Shown piece after piece: positions 16,600 through 24,606 of a stretch of 64,000 bases of DNA. The translations under genes and the position numbers were made by a program. The stretch is taken from NCBI RefSeq assembly GCF_013391085.1, contig NZ_CP058334.1, forward strand, positions 992,001 to 1,056,000. The letters are read 5' to 3'. Source of the DNA: Natronomonas halophila. Lineage in GTDB: Archaea > Halobacteriota > Halobacteria > Halobacteriales > Haloarculaceae. Each line of letters begins with the position of its first letter. Within the stretch, counting starts at the first letter, position 1. A model generated the notes under the pieces. That model searched no databases. It was not told the DNA's origin and was given only the letters and a program-made list of their open reading frames with translations.

Positions 16600-16916
16600 G
16601 GTCGGTCGGAAACGGTGCCGGTACTTCAGACCGTCCGTTCGCGTCGACGTCTACGGATAGTATTTATATACTAGCCGAACACCGTTTGGTAACCAATAAC
16701 GTACGAATTTCGGTGTGTGATAGCTGTTTTCACGGGGGTAAACCTCCGCAATTTTTAAATACGGCAATCCAGTATGTACAGGTACCAGAACGCGTCCGGC
16801 GTTCGGCAGCATCGTAAGCCGACCAGAATGACAGGAGCACTTCCTTATATGGCGACTGGCCTTTCCAGTAGTGGTAGCTGTCGCCGCCGGAGCGGTAATG
16901 GAGTAGATCGATAACC
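16600..16916. other. Intergenic region with three AT-rich promoter-like boxes
   Basis: This 317-base spacer separates divergent genes. It is AT-rich and carries TATTTATATA (16661-16670), AATTTTTAAATA (16749-16760) and CCTTATATGG (near 16844). The first suits the DUF371 gene, the last suits the coiled-coil gene with a leader of about 45 bases. The middle one has no obvious gene and might start a small RNA. The only long ORF (minus, 16651-16929) has no coding character. Confidence 0.4.
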
Positions 16917-17807
16917 ATGGCAGAGTCAATTAACGAATCCGATAACGTAGAACTCACAGACGACGACCTCGAAAACAAATCCAAAGGGCAGCTCATCAAG
17001 CTCGCCGGTCAACTGCGCGACCGACGAAACGAGCTGAACCAGATGGCCTCCGAGCGGGCCTCCAAACGCGACGAACTCAACGCGAAGACGCGTGAGAAGG
17101 TCGACGAGGCCCAGGAACACCGCGAGAAGCGGGACGAACTGAACGAGCAGGTTCAGGAACACAAGGAAAGCCGAAACGAGCTGAACGCGAAGGCCAACGA
17201 GCTTTTCGACAAGGTCGACGACCTCAAAGAGGACCTCGAACTCGACGAGGGCAAGAGTGTCGACCAGCTCAAAGAGGAGATCGAGGAGTTGGAGTTCAAA
17301 CAGCAGACCGAGGTTCTCTCGACCGAGGACGAGCGCGAACTCATCGAGAAAATCGAGGAGAAACGCGAGAAGCTTCAGGACCGCAAGGACAAGCTCAACC
17401 AGACGGACGACCTCGACGAGCTGAAAGAGGAAGCCCAGGAAGTCCGCGCCGAAGCCTCCCAGCACCACCAGAAGGTGACCGAGCTTGCGGACAAGGCCCA
17501 AGAGCACCACAACGAGATGATCGAGGCTTACCGCGAGGCCGACGACATCCGTGACGAGGCCGACGAATGGCACGAGAAGTTCGTCGACGCTCAGGAAGCC
17601 GCCGACCGGCACCACGAGGACTTCGTCCGCGTCCAGAAGCGCCTCCGCGAACTCGACAAGGAAGAAGAGGAAGAGCGCGAGGACGAGCGTGCCGAGGAAC
17701 GCGAGGCCGCCAAGGAAGAGGCCGAGGAAATCTACCAGAAGTTCAAGGAAGGCGAAACCCTCGACACCGAGGACCTCATGAAGCTGCAGAAGGCCGGCAA
17801 ACTCTAA
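16917..17807 (+). CDS. Long coiled-coil protein (archaeal DUF7121-like)
   Basis: A 296-residue, highly charged, almost wholly helical protein with heptad repeats from about residue 20 to 275 (for example KRDELNAKTREKVDEAQEHR and REKRDELNEQVQEHKESR). The repeated element RDELN(A/E) recurs every 20-25 residues in the first third. A short C-terminal tail KEGETLDTEDLMKLQKAGKL is the most conserved-looking part. Homologues are widespread in archaea and sometimes mislabelled as phosphoserine phosphatase; I see no catalytic domain. Function unknown, probably a structural or chromosome-associated protein. Confidence 0.85.
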   Translation: MAESINESDNVELTDDDLENKSKGQLIKLAGQLRDRRNELNQMASERASKRDELNAKTREKVDEAQEHREKRDELNEQVQEHKESRNELNAKANELFDKVDDLKEDLELDEGKSVDQLKEEIEELEFKQQTEVLSTEDERELIEKIEEKREKLQDRKDKLNQTDDLDELKEEAQEVRAEASQHHQKVTELADKAQEHHNEMIEAYREADDIRDEADEWHEKFVDAQEAADRHHEDFVRVQKRLRELDKEEEEEREDERAEEREAAKEEAEEIYQKFKEGETLDTEDLMKLQKAGKL

Positions 17808-17828
17808 TACTGCTCCACAACGCGACTC

Positions 17829-17863
17829 GCTCCTGTCGCGGCCTGACGGCCGCCGGATAGTCG
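17829..17863 (+). repeat. Isolated module of the gene-end hairpin family
   Basis: The stretch CTCCTGTCGCGGCCTGACGG followed by CCG...TAGTCG matches the internal module of the copy at 37136-37175 (CTCCTGTCGCGGGCCTGACGG...GGTAGTCG), 22 bases after the stop of the coiled-coil gene. The leading TTTTTGCAC hairpin is missing, so this is a degenerate or partial copy. Confidence 0.6.
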
Positions 17864-17972
17864 CACACCACGATTTGCAGTTTTCTCACTTTCACGATAT
17901 TCGCACCTCATAGCGGTAGCACTGGCGAAGCTACGAACTATCGTTTCGCGATATTACACAGAAATAGTAGTT

Positions 17973-18122
17973 AGCATCCGCGAGGGCGGGTTCGAAGAAC
18001 CCGCCCGAAGCGGTTCACCGCGCGAGCGAAGCGAGCGCGGGACCGAGGCCTGACCGAAGGGAAGGCCGAAGTGTCTTTTTCATCGAAGTTTTTGCCGGCG
18101 CGCGAAGCGCGCCGTGCAAAAA
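17973..18122 (-). repeat. Gene-end multi-hairpin element, copy A (after tfs)
   Basis: Read on the minus strand the element starts TTTTTGCAC 24 bases after the tfs stop, then a GGCGCGC/GCGCGCC hairpin, GGCAAAAAC, ATGAAAAAGACACTTCG, a hairpin with arms GCCT/AGGC around TCCCTTCGGTC, CTCGGTCCCGCGC, a further hairpin, GAACCGC, a GGGCGGGTTC/GAACCCGCCC hairpin, and ends GCGGATGCT. Same subtype as the copies at 28314 and 40668. Confidence 0.85.
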
Positions 18123-18146
18123 GTTCGGTGTAAAACGTGGGGGTTT

Positions 18147-18473
18147 CTAGTGATCGTCCTCGCGCCACTTGTGGTCGCACTCGACGCAGGTGAAAAAGCG
18201 GGTTTCGGATTCGTCGGCGGCGCGAATCTGTTTCATCTCGTAGCGGGCGCGGTCGTGGCCGCATTCGGGACAGCGGGCGTTGGTCGTCGGGCCGATTTCG
18301 GCGTCGTCGACTTCGGACATGTCGACGGGGCCGCTGTCGTGGTCCTGGCCTTCGGTCGTGGTCATGCGGTCGGCGTCGCTGTCGCCCTGTGCTTTCTCGA
18401 AATCACAAGAACTGCAGACCCACAGCCCGTCCTCGCTGTGCATCATCGAACCGCACTCGTCGCAGAATTCCAT
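18147..18473 (-). CDS. tfs: Transcription elongation factor TFS
   Basis: A 108-residue archaeal TFS, which stimulates transcript cleavage by backtracked RNA polymerase. The N-terminal zinc ribbon has CDEC (Cys4, Cys7) and CSSC (Cys20, Cys23). The C-terminal TFIIS-like ribbon has CPEC (Cys68, Cys71) and CVEC (Cys96, Cys99), with the catalytic hairpin acidic pair Asp87-Glu88 in RAADESET. The linker is acidic. Downstream lies a multi-hairpin gene-end element. The DUF5789-type gene lies upstream on the same strand. Confidence 0.95.
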   Translation of the reverse strand: MEFCDECGSMMHSEDGLWVCSSCDFEKAQGDSDADRMTTTEGQDHDSGPVDMSEVDDAEIGPTTNARCPECGHDRARYEMKQIRAADESETRFFTCVECDHKWREDDH

Positions 18474-18515
18474 CTTGGTTCGGAAGAGGCCAGCCGCGTA
18501 TTTAAACGGCGGGAT

Positions 18516-18773
18516 TCAGCCCTCGCCTTCGGACTGGCCGGGTTCGCCGATGGCTTCCGTCGGGAGATACTCGTAGAGTTCGTCCCGGAACTCGGCAGCG
18601 GAGTCGTAGCTGTCGCTGGTGGTCTCGCTGATGAGGTCGCCGAGGTTGGCCTCGCCGTCGGCCAACTCGACGGTGACGTCGGCGAGTTCGTCGGCGGCAA
18701 CCTCGCGGTCGACGGGGTAGGAAAGCGAATTGAGGACGGCCTCGATGCGGCTGAGTTTGACAGTACGTGACAT
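18516..18773 (-). CDS. DUF5789-like small haloarchaeal protein
   Basis: An 85-residue acidic protein. MSRTVKLSRIEAVLNSLSYP, then VAADELADVTVELADGEANLGDLI and a short C-terminal tail, match the DUF5789 (DUF2795-like) pattern, a small helical domain common in haloarchaea. The start at 18773 is chosen because upstream codons do not look coding. It precedes tfs by 42 bases on the same strand and may be co-transcribed. Function unknown. Confidence 0.75.
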   Translation of the reverse strand: MSRTVKLSRIEAVLNSLSYPVDREVAADELADVTVELADGEANLGDLISETTSDSYDSAAEFRDELYEYLPTEAIGEPGQSEGEG

Positions 18774-18852
18774 GGTTTGGATAGGGCGGCCGACCACAAA
18801 GTCCCGTCGGCGTTCGGAAAGGTGATACGGCGCCCGTTCGACGGATGGATAG

Positions 18853-20145
18853 ATGCTGGGGACGGACCGACGAGTTATCGTGCTGGCGTTGGCGCGGATG
18901 GCCGACGCCGTCGCGAACTCCTTTCTGATTATCGTCCTGCCGCTGTACATCGCTAGCGGCGAGTTGGCGCTGCCGGGGCTCGAAGGGCTAGTGATATTCG
19001 GCTATCAGATTACGCTGGAGTTGCTCATCGGCTTTGCGCTGTCGCTTTTCGGCTTTCTGAACAGTTTTGCCCAGCCGTTTACGGGCCGGCTCTCGGACCG
19101 AACCGGCCGACGGAAAATCTACATCCTCTTCGGGTTGTCCGTGCTGGCGGTGACGGCGGTGGCGTACGCCTTCGTCGACACCTACGAGGCGCTGTTGGTC
19201 GTGCGGGCGCTGCAGGGCCTCGGCGGTGCCTTCGTCATCCCGACGACCATCGCGCTGGTGAACGACCTCGCCCGGAGCGACGCCGAGCGGGGCGGCAACT
19301 TCGGGGTGTTCAACACCTTCCGACTCATCGGGTTCGGCTTCGGGCCCATCGTCGCCGGCCTCGTGGTACAGGCCGGTCCCTATACGCTCGTGAACGGCGT
19401 CGTCCTTTCGGGGTTCAACGCCGCCTTCGGGGTGGCCGTCATGGGCGCGCTGGTCAGTTTCACGCTGGTCACGATTCTCGTCGAGGAGCCGGAGATCGCC
19501 AAGGCCGACGCCACCGACGACATCTCGATTTCGGTCACGGGCGAGCCCGCCGACCAGTTGCTCGACCCGATCTTCGTTCTCGGAATCGGCACCCTGTTCA
19601 TGGCCATCAGTATCGCGCTGTTCGCGACGCTGCAGGAGGCGGTCAACACGCGACTGGACCAAGGGCCGATGTGGTTCGGCATCCAGTTTTCGGCGGTCGT
19701 CATCGCCAACGTCGTCCTCCAGATGCCAATCGGTCGGGCATCGGACCGTATCGGCCGGCGGCCATTCCTCGTCGGCGGACTGGTCATCCTCGCGCCGGCC
19801 GTCCTCGCACAGGGACTGGTTACCTCCCCGTGGACGATGCTCGTCGCGCGCCTCTTCCACGGGGTCTCGGTAGCGATGGTGTTCGCACCGGCGCTGGCCG
19901 TCGCGGGCGACCTCGCCGAGGAGGGCCAATCCGGAACCACGCTGTCGGTACTGACGATGGCGTTCGGCTTCGGCACCGCCATCGGGCCGCTCGCGTCGGG
20001 GCTGCTGTTCGGGTACGGCTTCGTCGTTCCCTTCGCCTTCGGCGCCGTGCTGGCGGTCGCGGCGCTCGTACTCGTCGCGACGCAGGTCGAAGAAACGCTG
20101 GAGGGGGCCGTCGTCCCGCAACTCATCCCGCGGCGGGGCGAGTGA
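18853..20145 (+). CDS. MFS transporter
   Basis: A 430-residue major facilitator with twelve hydrophobic segments. Motif A appears in both halves: GRLSDRTGRRKIY (loop 2-3) and GRASDRIGRRPFLVGG (loop 8-9). A long polar central loop (about residues 215-240, EEPEIAKADATDDISIS) separates the two bundles. The pattern resembles drug/proton antiporters. Substrate unknown. It diverges from the DUF5789-type gene. Confidence 0.88.
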   Translation: MLGTDRRVIVLALARMADAVANSFLIIVLPLYIASGELALPGLEGLVIFGYQITLELLIGFALSLFGFLNSFAQPFTGRLSDRTGRRKIYILFGLSVLAVTAVAYAFVDTYEALLVVRALQGLGGAFVIPTTIALVNDLARSDAERGGNFGVFNTFRLIGFGFGPIVAGLVVQAGPYTLVNGVVLSGFNAAFGVAVMGALVSFTLVTILVEEPEIAKADATDDISISVTGEPADQLLDPIFVLGIGTLFMAISIALFATLQEAVNTRLDQGPMWFGIQFSAVVIANVVLQMPIGRASDRIGRRPFLVGGLVILAPAVLAQGLVTSPWTMLVARLFHGVSVAMVFAPALAVAGDLAEEGQSGTTLSVLTMAFGFGTAIGPLASGLLFGYGFVVPFAFGAVLAVAALVLVATQVEETLEGAVVPQLIPRRGE

Positions 20146-20151
20146 GGGCCA

Positions 20152-20280
20152 TCAGAAATCCGTCGTCCAGCAGTGACTACATTCCGCACACTCGAAGGCC
20201 GTCTGAATCCCCGCATCGGTTATCTCGCGGTTCATGATTCGTCCTGCCTCCGCCGCACACTCCGGACAGGTCCGTCGCAC
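20152..20280 (-). CDS. Small zinc-ribbon protein (42 aa)
   Basis: Reading from a GTG at 20280 gives about 42 residues with RTCPEC at the start and ECAECSHCW near the end: two CxxC knuckles about 30 residues apart, the arrangement of a single zinc ribbon. The ORF stays open upstream to the stop of the next gene (20350) but has no ATG, so the true start is uncertain. It lies tail-to-tail with the MFS gene. The cysteine pattern supports it despite its size. Confidence 0.45.
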   Translation of the reverse strand: MRRTCPECAAEAGRIMNREITDAGIQTAFECAECSHCWTTDF

Positions 20281-20349
20281 ACATCTAGATTCGACGCTGT
20301 CCGTATGAGGGGTTTCCCTAATTACTTGGATGAGTAACAGGACAGCCGG

Positions 20350-20538
20350 TCAGTAGCCGCCGGTCACGTCGAAGCAGTTTCCACACCGTGCGACGTCGCC
20401 GTCGAGTTCCTCCACGGAGACCAGTCGGGTTCGTGTCGGTGGAACATCCCTGAGCGACCCGCACGCTGCCACCCCCATGCCGTCCTCGTTGCAGGGTTTG
20501 TGGAGCGTCTCGGTGTGCGTATTGAGGACGTGCGCCAT
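20350..20538 (-). CDS. Small Cys-containing protein (62 aa)
   Basis: A 62-residue haloarchaeal protein with MAHVLNTHTETLHKPCNEDG at the start and DGDVARCGNCFDVTGGY at the end; four cysteines (two in a CGNC knuckle) could bind a metal. Promoter support is good: GACTATACC on the minus strand lies 25-30 bases before the ATG. Function unknown. It may be transcribed with the zinc-ribbon ORF that follows. Confidence 0.6.
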   Translation of the reverse strand: MAHVLNTHTETLHKPCNEDGMGVAACGSLRDVPPTRTRLVSVEELDGDVARCGNCFDVTGGY

Positions 20539-20561
20539 GAAACATGGATAGGCGACAATCG

Positions 20562-20567
20562 GGTATA
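20562..20567 (-). promoter_or_regulatory. TATA box of the 62-aa protein gene
   Basis: TATACC (minus strand) begins 29 bases before the ATG at 20538, the leaderless spacing seen repeatedly in this window. Confidence 0.55.
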
Positions 20568-20630
20568 GTCTTCCACCCTTAACGTTTAGGGCGGGAACGG
20601 AAGCGAGAGGAACGGAACGCGCCGGGAGCG

Positions 20631-22250
20631 TTACCGGTTACGACCGAGCGATTCGTGGCTGGTCACCCAGTCGGAGGCGGAGATGGCGGCACCCAGCGAG
20701 ATTTCACCGGCGAGAACGGTCGCGGCAGCGATTTCGGCGAGTTTGTTGACGTTACCGGGGCCCTTGCAGTCGATCATCTCCAGACACTCCTGTTGAGTCG
20801 CCATCCCCGTCCCGCCGCCGTAGGTGGCGACGATAAGCGAGGGAATGGTCACCGAGATGTGCAGCGAGTCGTCGTCCAGTAGCGTCGTGTTGAGGATGGC
20901 CGCCGAGGATTCGGCGACGTTGGCCTCGTCCTGTCCGGTCGCGATAAACAGCGACGCCAGCCCATTTGCGGGGTGGGCGCCGTTGGTGTTCGCGCCCGAG
21001 AAGAAGGAGCCGATGGTCGCGATTTTGCCGTGGTGGGCGAGGCTTTCGGGTTCGGCACCGAGGTGGTGGATGCACGTCTCACGGTCCAGCGTCACCTCGG
21101 CGGTGACGCGCTTGCCGCGAGTCATCAGGTCGTTGACCTTGGAGGCCTTCTTGTCCGTCCCGAAGTTGCCCTCCAGATAGAAGTTCTCGACGTAGCCGGG
21201 ATACTCCTGTAGAATCCAGTTGCAGGCCGCGAAGGTAGCCTTCCCGACCATGTTCTGGCCGGCGGCGTCGCCCGTTTTGAAACTGAACCGCAGGTGGGCG
21301 AAGTTGTTGGTGAGGTAGTCCTCGACCTCGATGAGTTCGGCGACGCTGGAGGTCTCTTCGGCCTTCTCCTTGATGGTGTCAAAGTGGTCGGCGACCCAGT
21401 CACGGAAGTCCCGGGCGTTGCGGGCGTCCTCGAAGACGAAGACGGGCGCGCGGTTCATCCGGTCGTCGGCGACGGTCGTTTTCGCGCCGCCGTTCATGTT
21501 GATGGCCTTCATCCCGCGGCTGTAAGAGGCCACGAGCGTCCCCTCGGTCGTCGCCAGCGGAATCGGATAGTAGCCCTCGGCGTGTTCGCCGTTGACCTTC
21601 ACGGGACCGGCGATGCCCAGCGGCATCTGGGCGACGCCGACGAAGTTCTCGATGTTGCCCTGCCCCATCGAGGAATCGAATGAGTACTGCGGGACGTGTT
21701 CGAGGTCGACCCCGGTCTCCTCCTCGAGCCACTCGTGGCGCTCGGCGATGGCCTCCTCGCTGTAGTTGTCCTCTTCGGACCGAGGAACGCTCGGCAGTTG
21801 GCCCTCATCGCGGATGGTATCGCTAATCTCCAGGGAGAGTTCGCCGAACGGTTCGGCGAGGAAGTCGATATCGATGTCGTGGTCGCCCGAGGGGAGGTTG
21901 AACCCCTCGACGATGACCGTGACGGTACGGCCGACCGGGAACGGAATCGGGTCGTTCTCGGAGATTTCGTCGAGCGTGAACGTCTTGCCGTCCGCAGTCT
22001 CCAGCCGAACCGATTCGGGGTCGATTTCCTCGCCGTTGACGACCAGCCGCGACACTCCCGCGAACTTGGCGTCCTGCAGCCGGTTTTTCACTTCGAACTC
22101 GATGCCGTCGTCGGTGTCCTTCAGGCTCCCGTAGGTGTAGAGCCGTTTCAGAATCTTATCCGGGATGTCGAGGGAGACGAACCGCCCCGCCCCGATGAGG
22201 TTCGCGTAGAGACGCTTCAGAATCCCGCTATCTGGGGTTGGAATGACCAT
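20631..22250 (-). CDS. HMG-CoA reductase family protein with extra N-terminal domain
   Basis: A 539-residue protein, about 140 longer than the usual archaeal enzyme. Residues about 165-539 are a class-I-like HMG-CoA reductase domain: PLGIAGPV, TTEGTLVAS with Glu236, GTDKKAS with Lys367/368, TGQDEANV with Asp441, and C-terminal SHESLGR with His533, so the catalytic set is complete. Residues 1-150 form a separate beta-rich domain (KRLYTYGSLKDTDDGIEFEV, PFPVGRTVTVIVEG, PFGELSLEI) resembling DUF6379. The core is divergent (SYSRGMKAIN, ATYGGGTG), so a role outside the mevalonate pathway is possible. An enoyl-CoA hydratase gene precedes it. Confidence 0.85.
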   Translation of the reverse strand: MVIPTPDSGILKRLYANLIGAGRFVSLDIPDKILKRLYTYGSLKDTDDGIEFEVKNRLQDAKFAGVSRLVVNGEEIDPESVRLETADGKTFTLDEISENDPIPFPVGRTVTVIVEGFNLPSGDHDIDIDFLAEPFGELSLEISDTIRDEGQLPSVPRSEEDNYSEEAIAERHEWLEEETGVDLEHVPQYSFDSSMGQGNIENFVGVAQMPLGIAGPVKVNGEHAEGYYPIPLATTEGTLVASYSRGMKAINMNGGAKTTVADDRMNRAPVFVFEDARNARDFRDWVADHFDTIKEKAEETSSVAELIEVEDYLTNNFAHLRFSFKTGDAAGQNMVGKATFAACNWILQEYPGYVENFYLEGNFGTDKKASKVNDLMTRGKRVTAEVTLDRETCIHHLGAEPESLAHHGKIATIGSFFSGANTNGAHPANGLASLFIATGQDEANVAESSAAILNTTLLDDDSLHISVTIPSLIVATYGGGTGMATQQECLEMIDCKGPGNVNKLAEIAAATVLAGEISLGAAISASDWVTSHESLGRNR

Positions 22251-22390
22251 CGCTGTGGCTCATGCTCAATACAAGCACTGAAAAAGATTGTGTGGAACCC
22301 CTAGGAACAGCCTAAAGGAATCGATATCAGTTCGCGTGACACACGGCTTAAACAGCCATTTTGAGACGGCCTCGAGCCGTATTTTATACG

Positions 22391-23137
22391 TTAGCGGTCG
22401 AGGAATTCCCGCATCGCTTCCCGCTGGGTGTCGGTGCCGAACAGTTCCCCCCAGAGGCGGCGCTGGTAGCCTCGCTCGGCGTCCGGTTCCCGCCAGGCGT
22501 ACTCGAACGCTTCCTTTGCGGCCCGCATCGCGAAGGACGGCTGAGAGGCGAGGTCCTCCGCCAGCCCCTCGGCGTAGTCGGTGACGTTGTCGTGGGCCAT
22601 CACGTCGCCCACCAGACCGAGTTCGTAGGCGTCCTGTGCGTCGATACGTTCGGCGAAGAATACCAGTCGCCGGGCCGTCTCGTCGTCGACCAGTCGGACC
22701 AGTTTCCGGACGCCGCCCCAGACGGGCACGACCGCGAGGTCGAGTTCGGTGTGGCCGAGGACTGCACGTTCGCTGGCGACGCGAATATCGCAGTTCAGCG
22801 CGAACTCCCAGCCGCCGCCGAGACAGTAGCCGTTGATGGCGGCGATTGTCGGTACCGGAAAGCGGGCGATATCTCGTGTGACGCGCTGGGCGGTTTCGAT
22901 GTAGGCGTCGGCTTCGGCAACCGTCGCATCGACGAGTTCCCGAACGTCCGCGCCGACCGAGAAGGCCTCCTCGCCCCCGCCGGTCAGCACCAGAGCGTCG
23001 ATATCGGAATCGCGGGCGTCGGCGAGGGCGCCTTCCAAGGCCTCCAGCGTCGCCGAATCCAAGGCGTTGTACCGCTCCGGGCGGTCGATAGTGAGCGTCC
23101 CCACGCCGCCGTCGGTGTCGAGCCGGACCGTGGTCAT
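22391..23137 (-). CDS. Enoyl-CoA hydratase/isomerase family protein
   Basis: A 248-residue crotonase-fold protein. Seen: IDRPERYNALDSATL, LTGGGEEAFSVGADVREL (oxyanion-hole region), AAINGYCLGGGWEFALNCDIRVAS, and HTELDLAVVPVWGGVRKL carrying the catalytic Glu position. It hydrates an enoyl-CoA in fatty-acid or related degradation. It lies 140 bases upstream of the HMG-CoA-reductase-like gene on the same strand, so the two may act on related CoA esters (inference). Confidence 0.92.
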   Translation of the reverse strand: MTTVRLDTDGGVGTLTIDRPERYNALDSATLEALEGALADARDSDIDALVLTGGGEEAFSVGADVRELVDATVAEADAYIETAQRVTRDIARFPVPTIAAINGYCLGGGWEFALNCDIRVASERAVLGHTELDLAVVPVWGGVRKLVRLVDDETARRLVFFAERIDAQDAYELGLVGDVMAHDNVTDYAEGLAEDLASQPSFAMRAAKEAFEYAWREPDAERGYQRRLWGELFGTDTQREAMREFLDR

Positions 23138-23207
23138 GCGTCGGCAAACGGGCGGGGAGGATATAAGGCCCGGTGGCCGAGAGGATACCGCGCCCGAAGA
23201 GACCGGA

Positions 23208-24467
23208 TTACAGCCCGGTCGTGTACCCGTCGAAGTCGTCGAGGCCACCCTCCACGGAGCCGACGCTATCGAGGCTTTCACCGACCGGTCCGAGCCGCTC
23301 TTCCATGATTCGTTCGAGTTCCGTGACGGGCGTCGTCTCCAGCAACTCCCGTGGCAGGTCGTCGATGACTTCGAGTTCGCGTTCGAGGCGTTCCGGCATC
23401 GCTGCCTCCCGGACGGATTCGGGCAGTACGTCGAGACTGAGTTCGTCTTCGCCGGGGATGGCAGGCGTCGGGTATCCGGGCTGGTTCGGCGGGCCACCGG
23501 GCCGGTACTCGCGAGGCGGCGCGCCGGCAGTACTGCCGTGGGGACCGTCTGGCGTCGGGTAAATCCACGCGTGCATCATCGGCGCCGTATAACAGGGCAA
23601 CGTGAGGTCCTCCGGGTTGCCGGAGGCGTAGTCCGATTCGTGGACCTGCCGGTAGTACCACCACGCGAACCGACCTGGAACCCCGTCGTGGGGGTGATAC
23701 GGGAAGCACTCACCGCAGTTGTTCTCGTAGCCCCACGCGTCGCGGACCTCCATGATTTCGTCTTCCCTGTCGGCCCAGTTCGGGTCGCCGTTCTTCGCCG
23801 CGACGTACATCGGGCCGAGCGGCTTCCACCATTTGTTGTCGAGGATGATGGCGTCCGGCCGCCACGGTTTGGGTGCGTAATACTCGTCGCCGATATAGCG
23901 CGGGTTCAACCAGTGGGAGACGCCATCGTTGACCGGTCCCGGTGTGGCGATATCGAAGTAGGGAATGTACCCCTGCGCGATGAGCGCGCCCGGGTTGTTG
24001 AGCGCCGGCGATGTAAGCGCCTCTCTGGAGGCCTTGATAAGGTCGATCGTTTGCTGGGGCCAATCGGTGCAGTCCGGCCAATCCGCTTCGGTACAGCCGC
24101 TGGATGCGTGGTCCGGGCTGTTGCCGCTGGGCTCCGAAAGGCCCGTGCCGTACGGACAGGCGCCCATCGACGCGTTGACGTGATGCATCGTATGGCCCGG
24201 CCCGGTTGAAGCGTGCGGGTGGTCCGGACACATCAGTTCCTGCACCCGGTCGTCGTGTTCCCCTTCGCCGTGTTCACCGCCGCCGTGCATCTCGCCCGCC
24301 GCGGCGATACTGTAATACTGGCAGTTCCCGCCGCCGTGGCCGTCATCTCCCCCGTGGCCGCCTTCGTCTGCGCTCGCGGCACCGACGAGCGTGAGACTCG
24401 CCGCCGTACCGCTCGTCGCCTTCAGGACTCGCCGTCGGGAGAGGCCGTTCGGTTCGGAGTTCGACAT
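23208..24467 (-). CDS. Tat-exported His/Cys/Trp-rich protein of unknown function
   Basis: A 419-residue secreted protein. The Tat signal is SRRRVLK followed by a hydrophobic stretch ending GAASA. Just after it is a His/Gly-rich segment (GGHGGDDGHGGG; MHGGGEHGEGEHDD) that looks metal-binding. The central part is rich in Trp, His, Tyr and Cys: CPDHPHASTGPGHTMHH, LDNKWWKPLGPMYVA, NNCGECFPYHPHDGVPGRF, TAPMMHAWIYPTPDGPHG. The C terminus is a charged helical region. No known catalytic motif is recognised; metal or heme binding is inferred. It diverges from a Bat-type regulator. Confidence 0.75.
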   Translation of the reverse strand: MSNSEPNGLSRRRVLKATSGTAASLTLVGAASADEGGHGGDDGHGGGNCQYYSIAAAGEMHGGGEHGEGEHDDRVQELMCPDHPHASTGPGHTMHHVNASMGACPYGTGLSEPSGNSPDHASSGCTEADWPDCTDWPQQTIDLIKASREALTSPALNNPGALIAQGYIPYFDIATPGPVNDGVSHWLNPRYIGDEYYAPKPWRPDAIILDNKWWKPLGPMYVAAKNGDPNWADREDEIMEVRDAWGYENNCGECFPYHPHDGVPGRFAWWYYRQVHESDYASGNPEDLTLPCYTAPMMHAWIYPTPDGPHGSTAGAPPREYRPGGPPNQPGYPTPAIPGEDELSLDVLPESVREAAMPERLERELEVIDDLPRELLETTPVTELERIMEERLGPVGESLDSVGSVEGGLDDFDGYTTGL

Positions 24468-24606
24468 GCGACTAGCGCGTCAATCACTACCAAAGTCATT
24501 CTTGGGCCGCAGATATGCAACTCGGTCGAAACCACCCGTAATGACGGATATACCCCCGGTTATGTTCGCCACATTGCTATTGGGTCCGAAGCGTGTCGCC
24601 CGAACT

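Noticed and set aside
16651-16929. 92-residue minus-strand frame in the DUF371/coiled-coil spacer
   Set aside because: The DNA is AT-rich, codon use is atypical, and it spans several promoter-like boxes.
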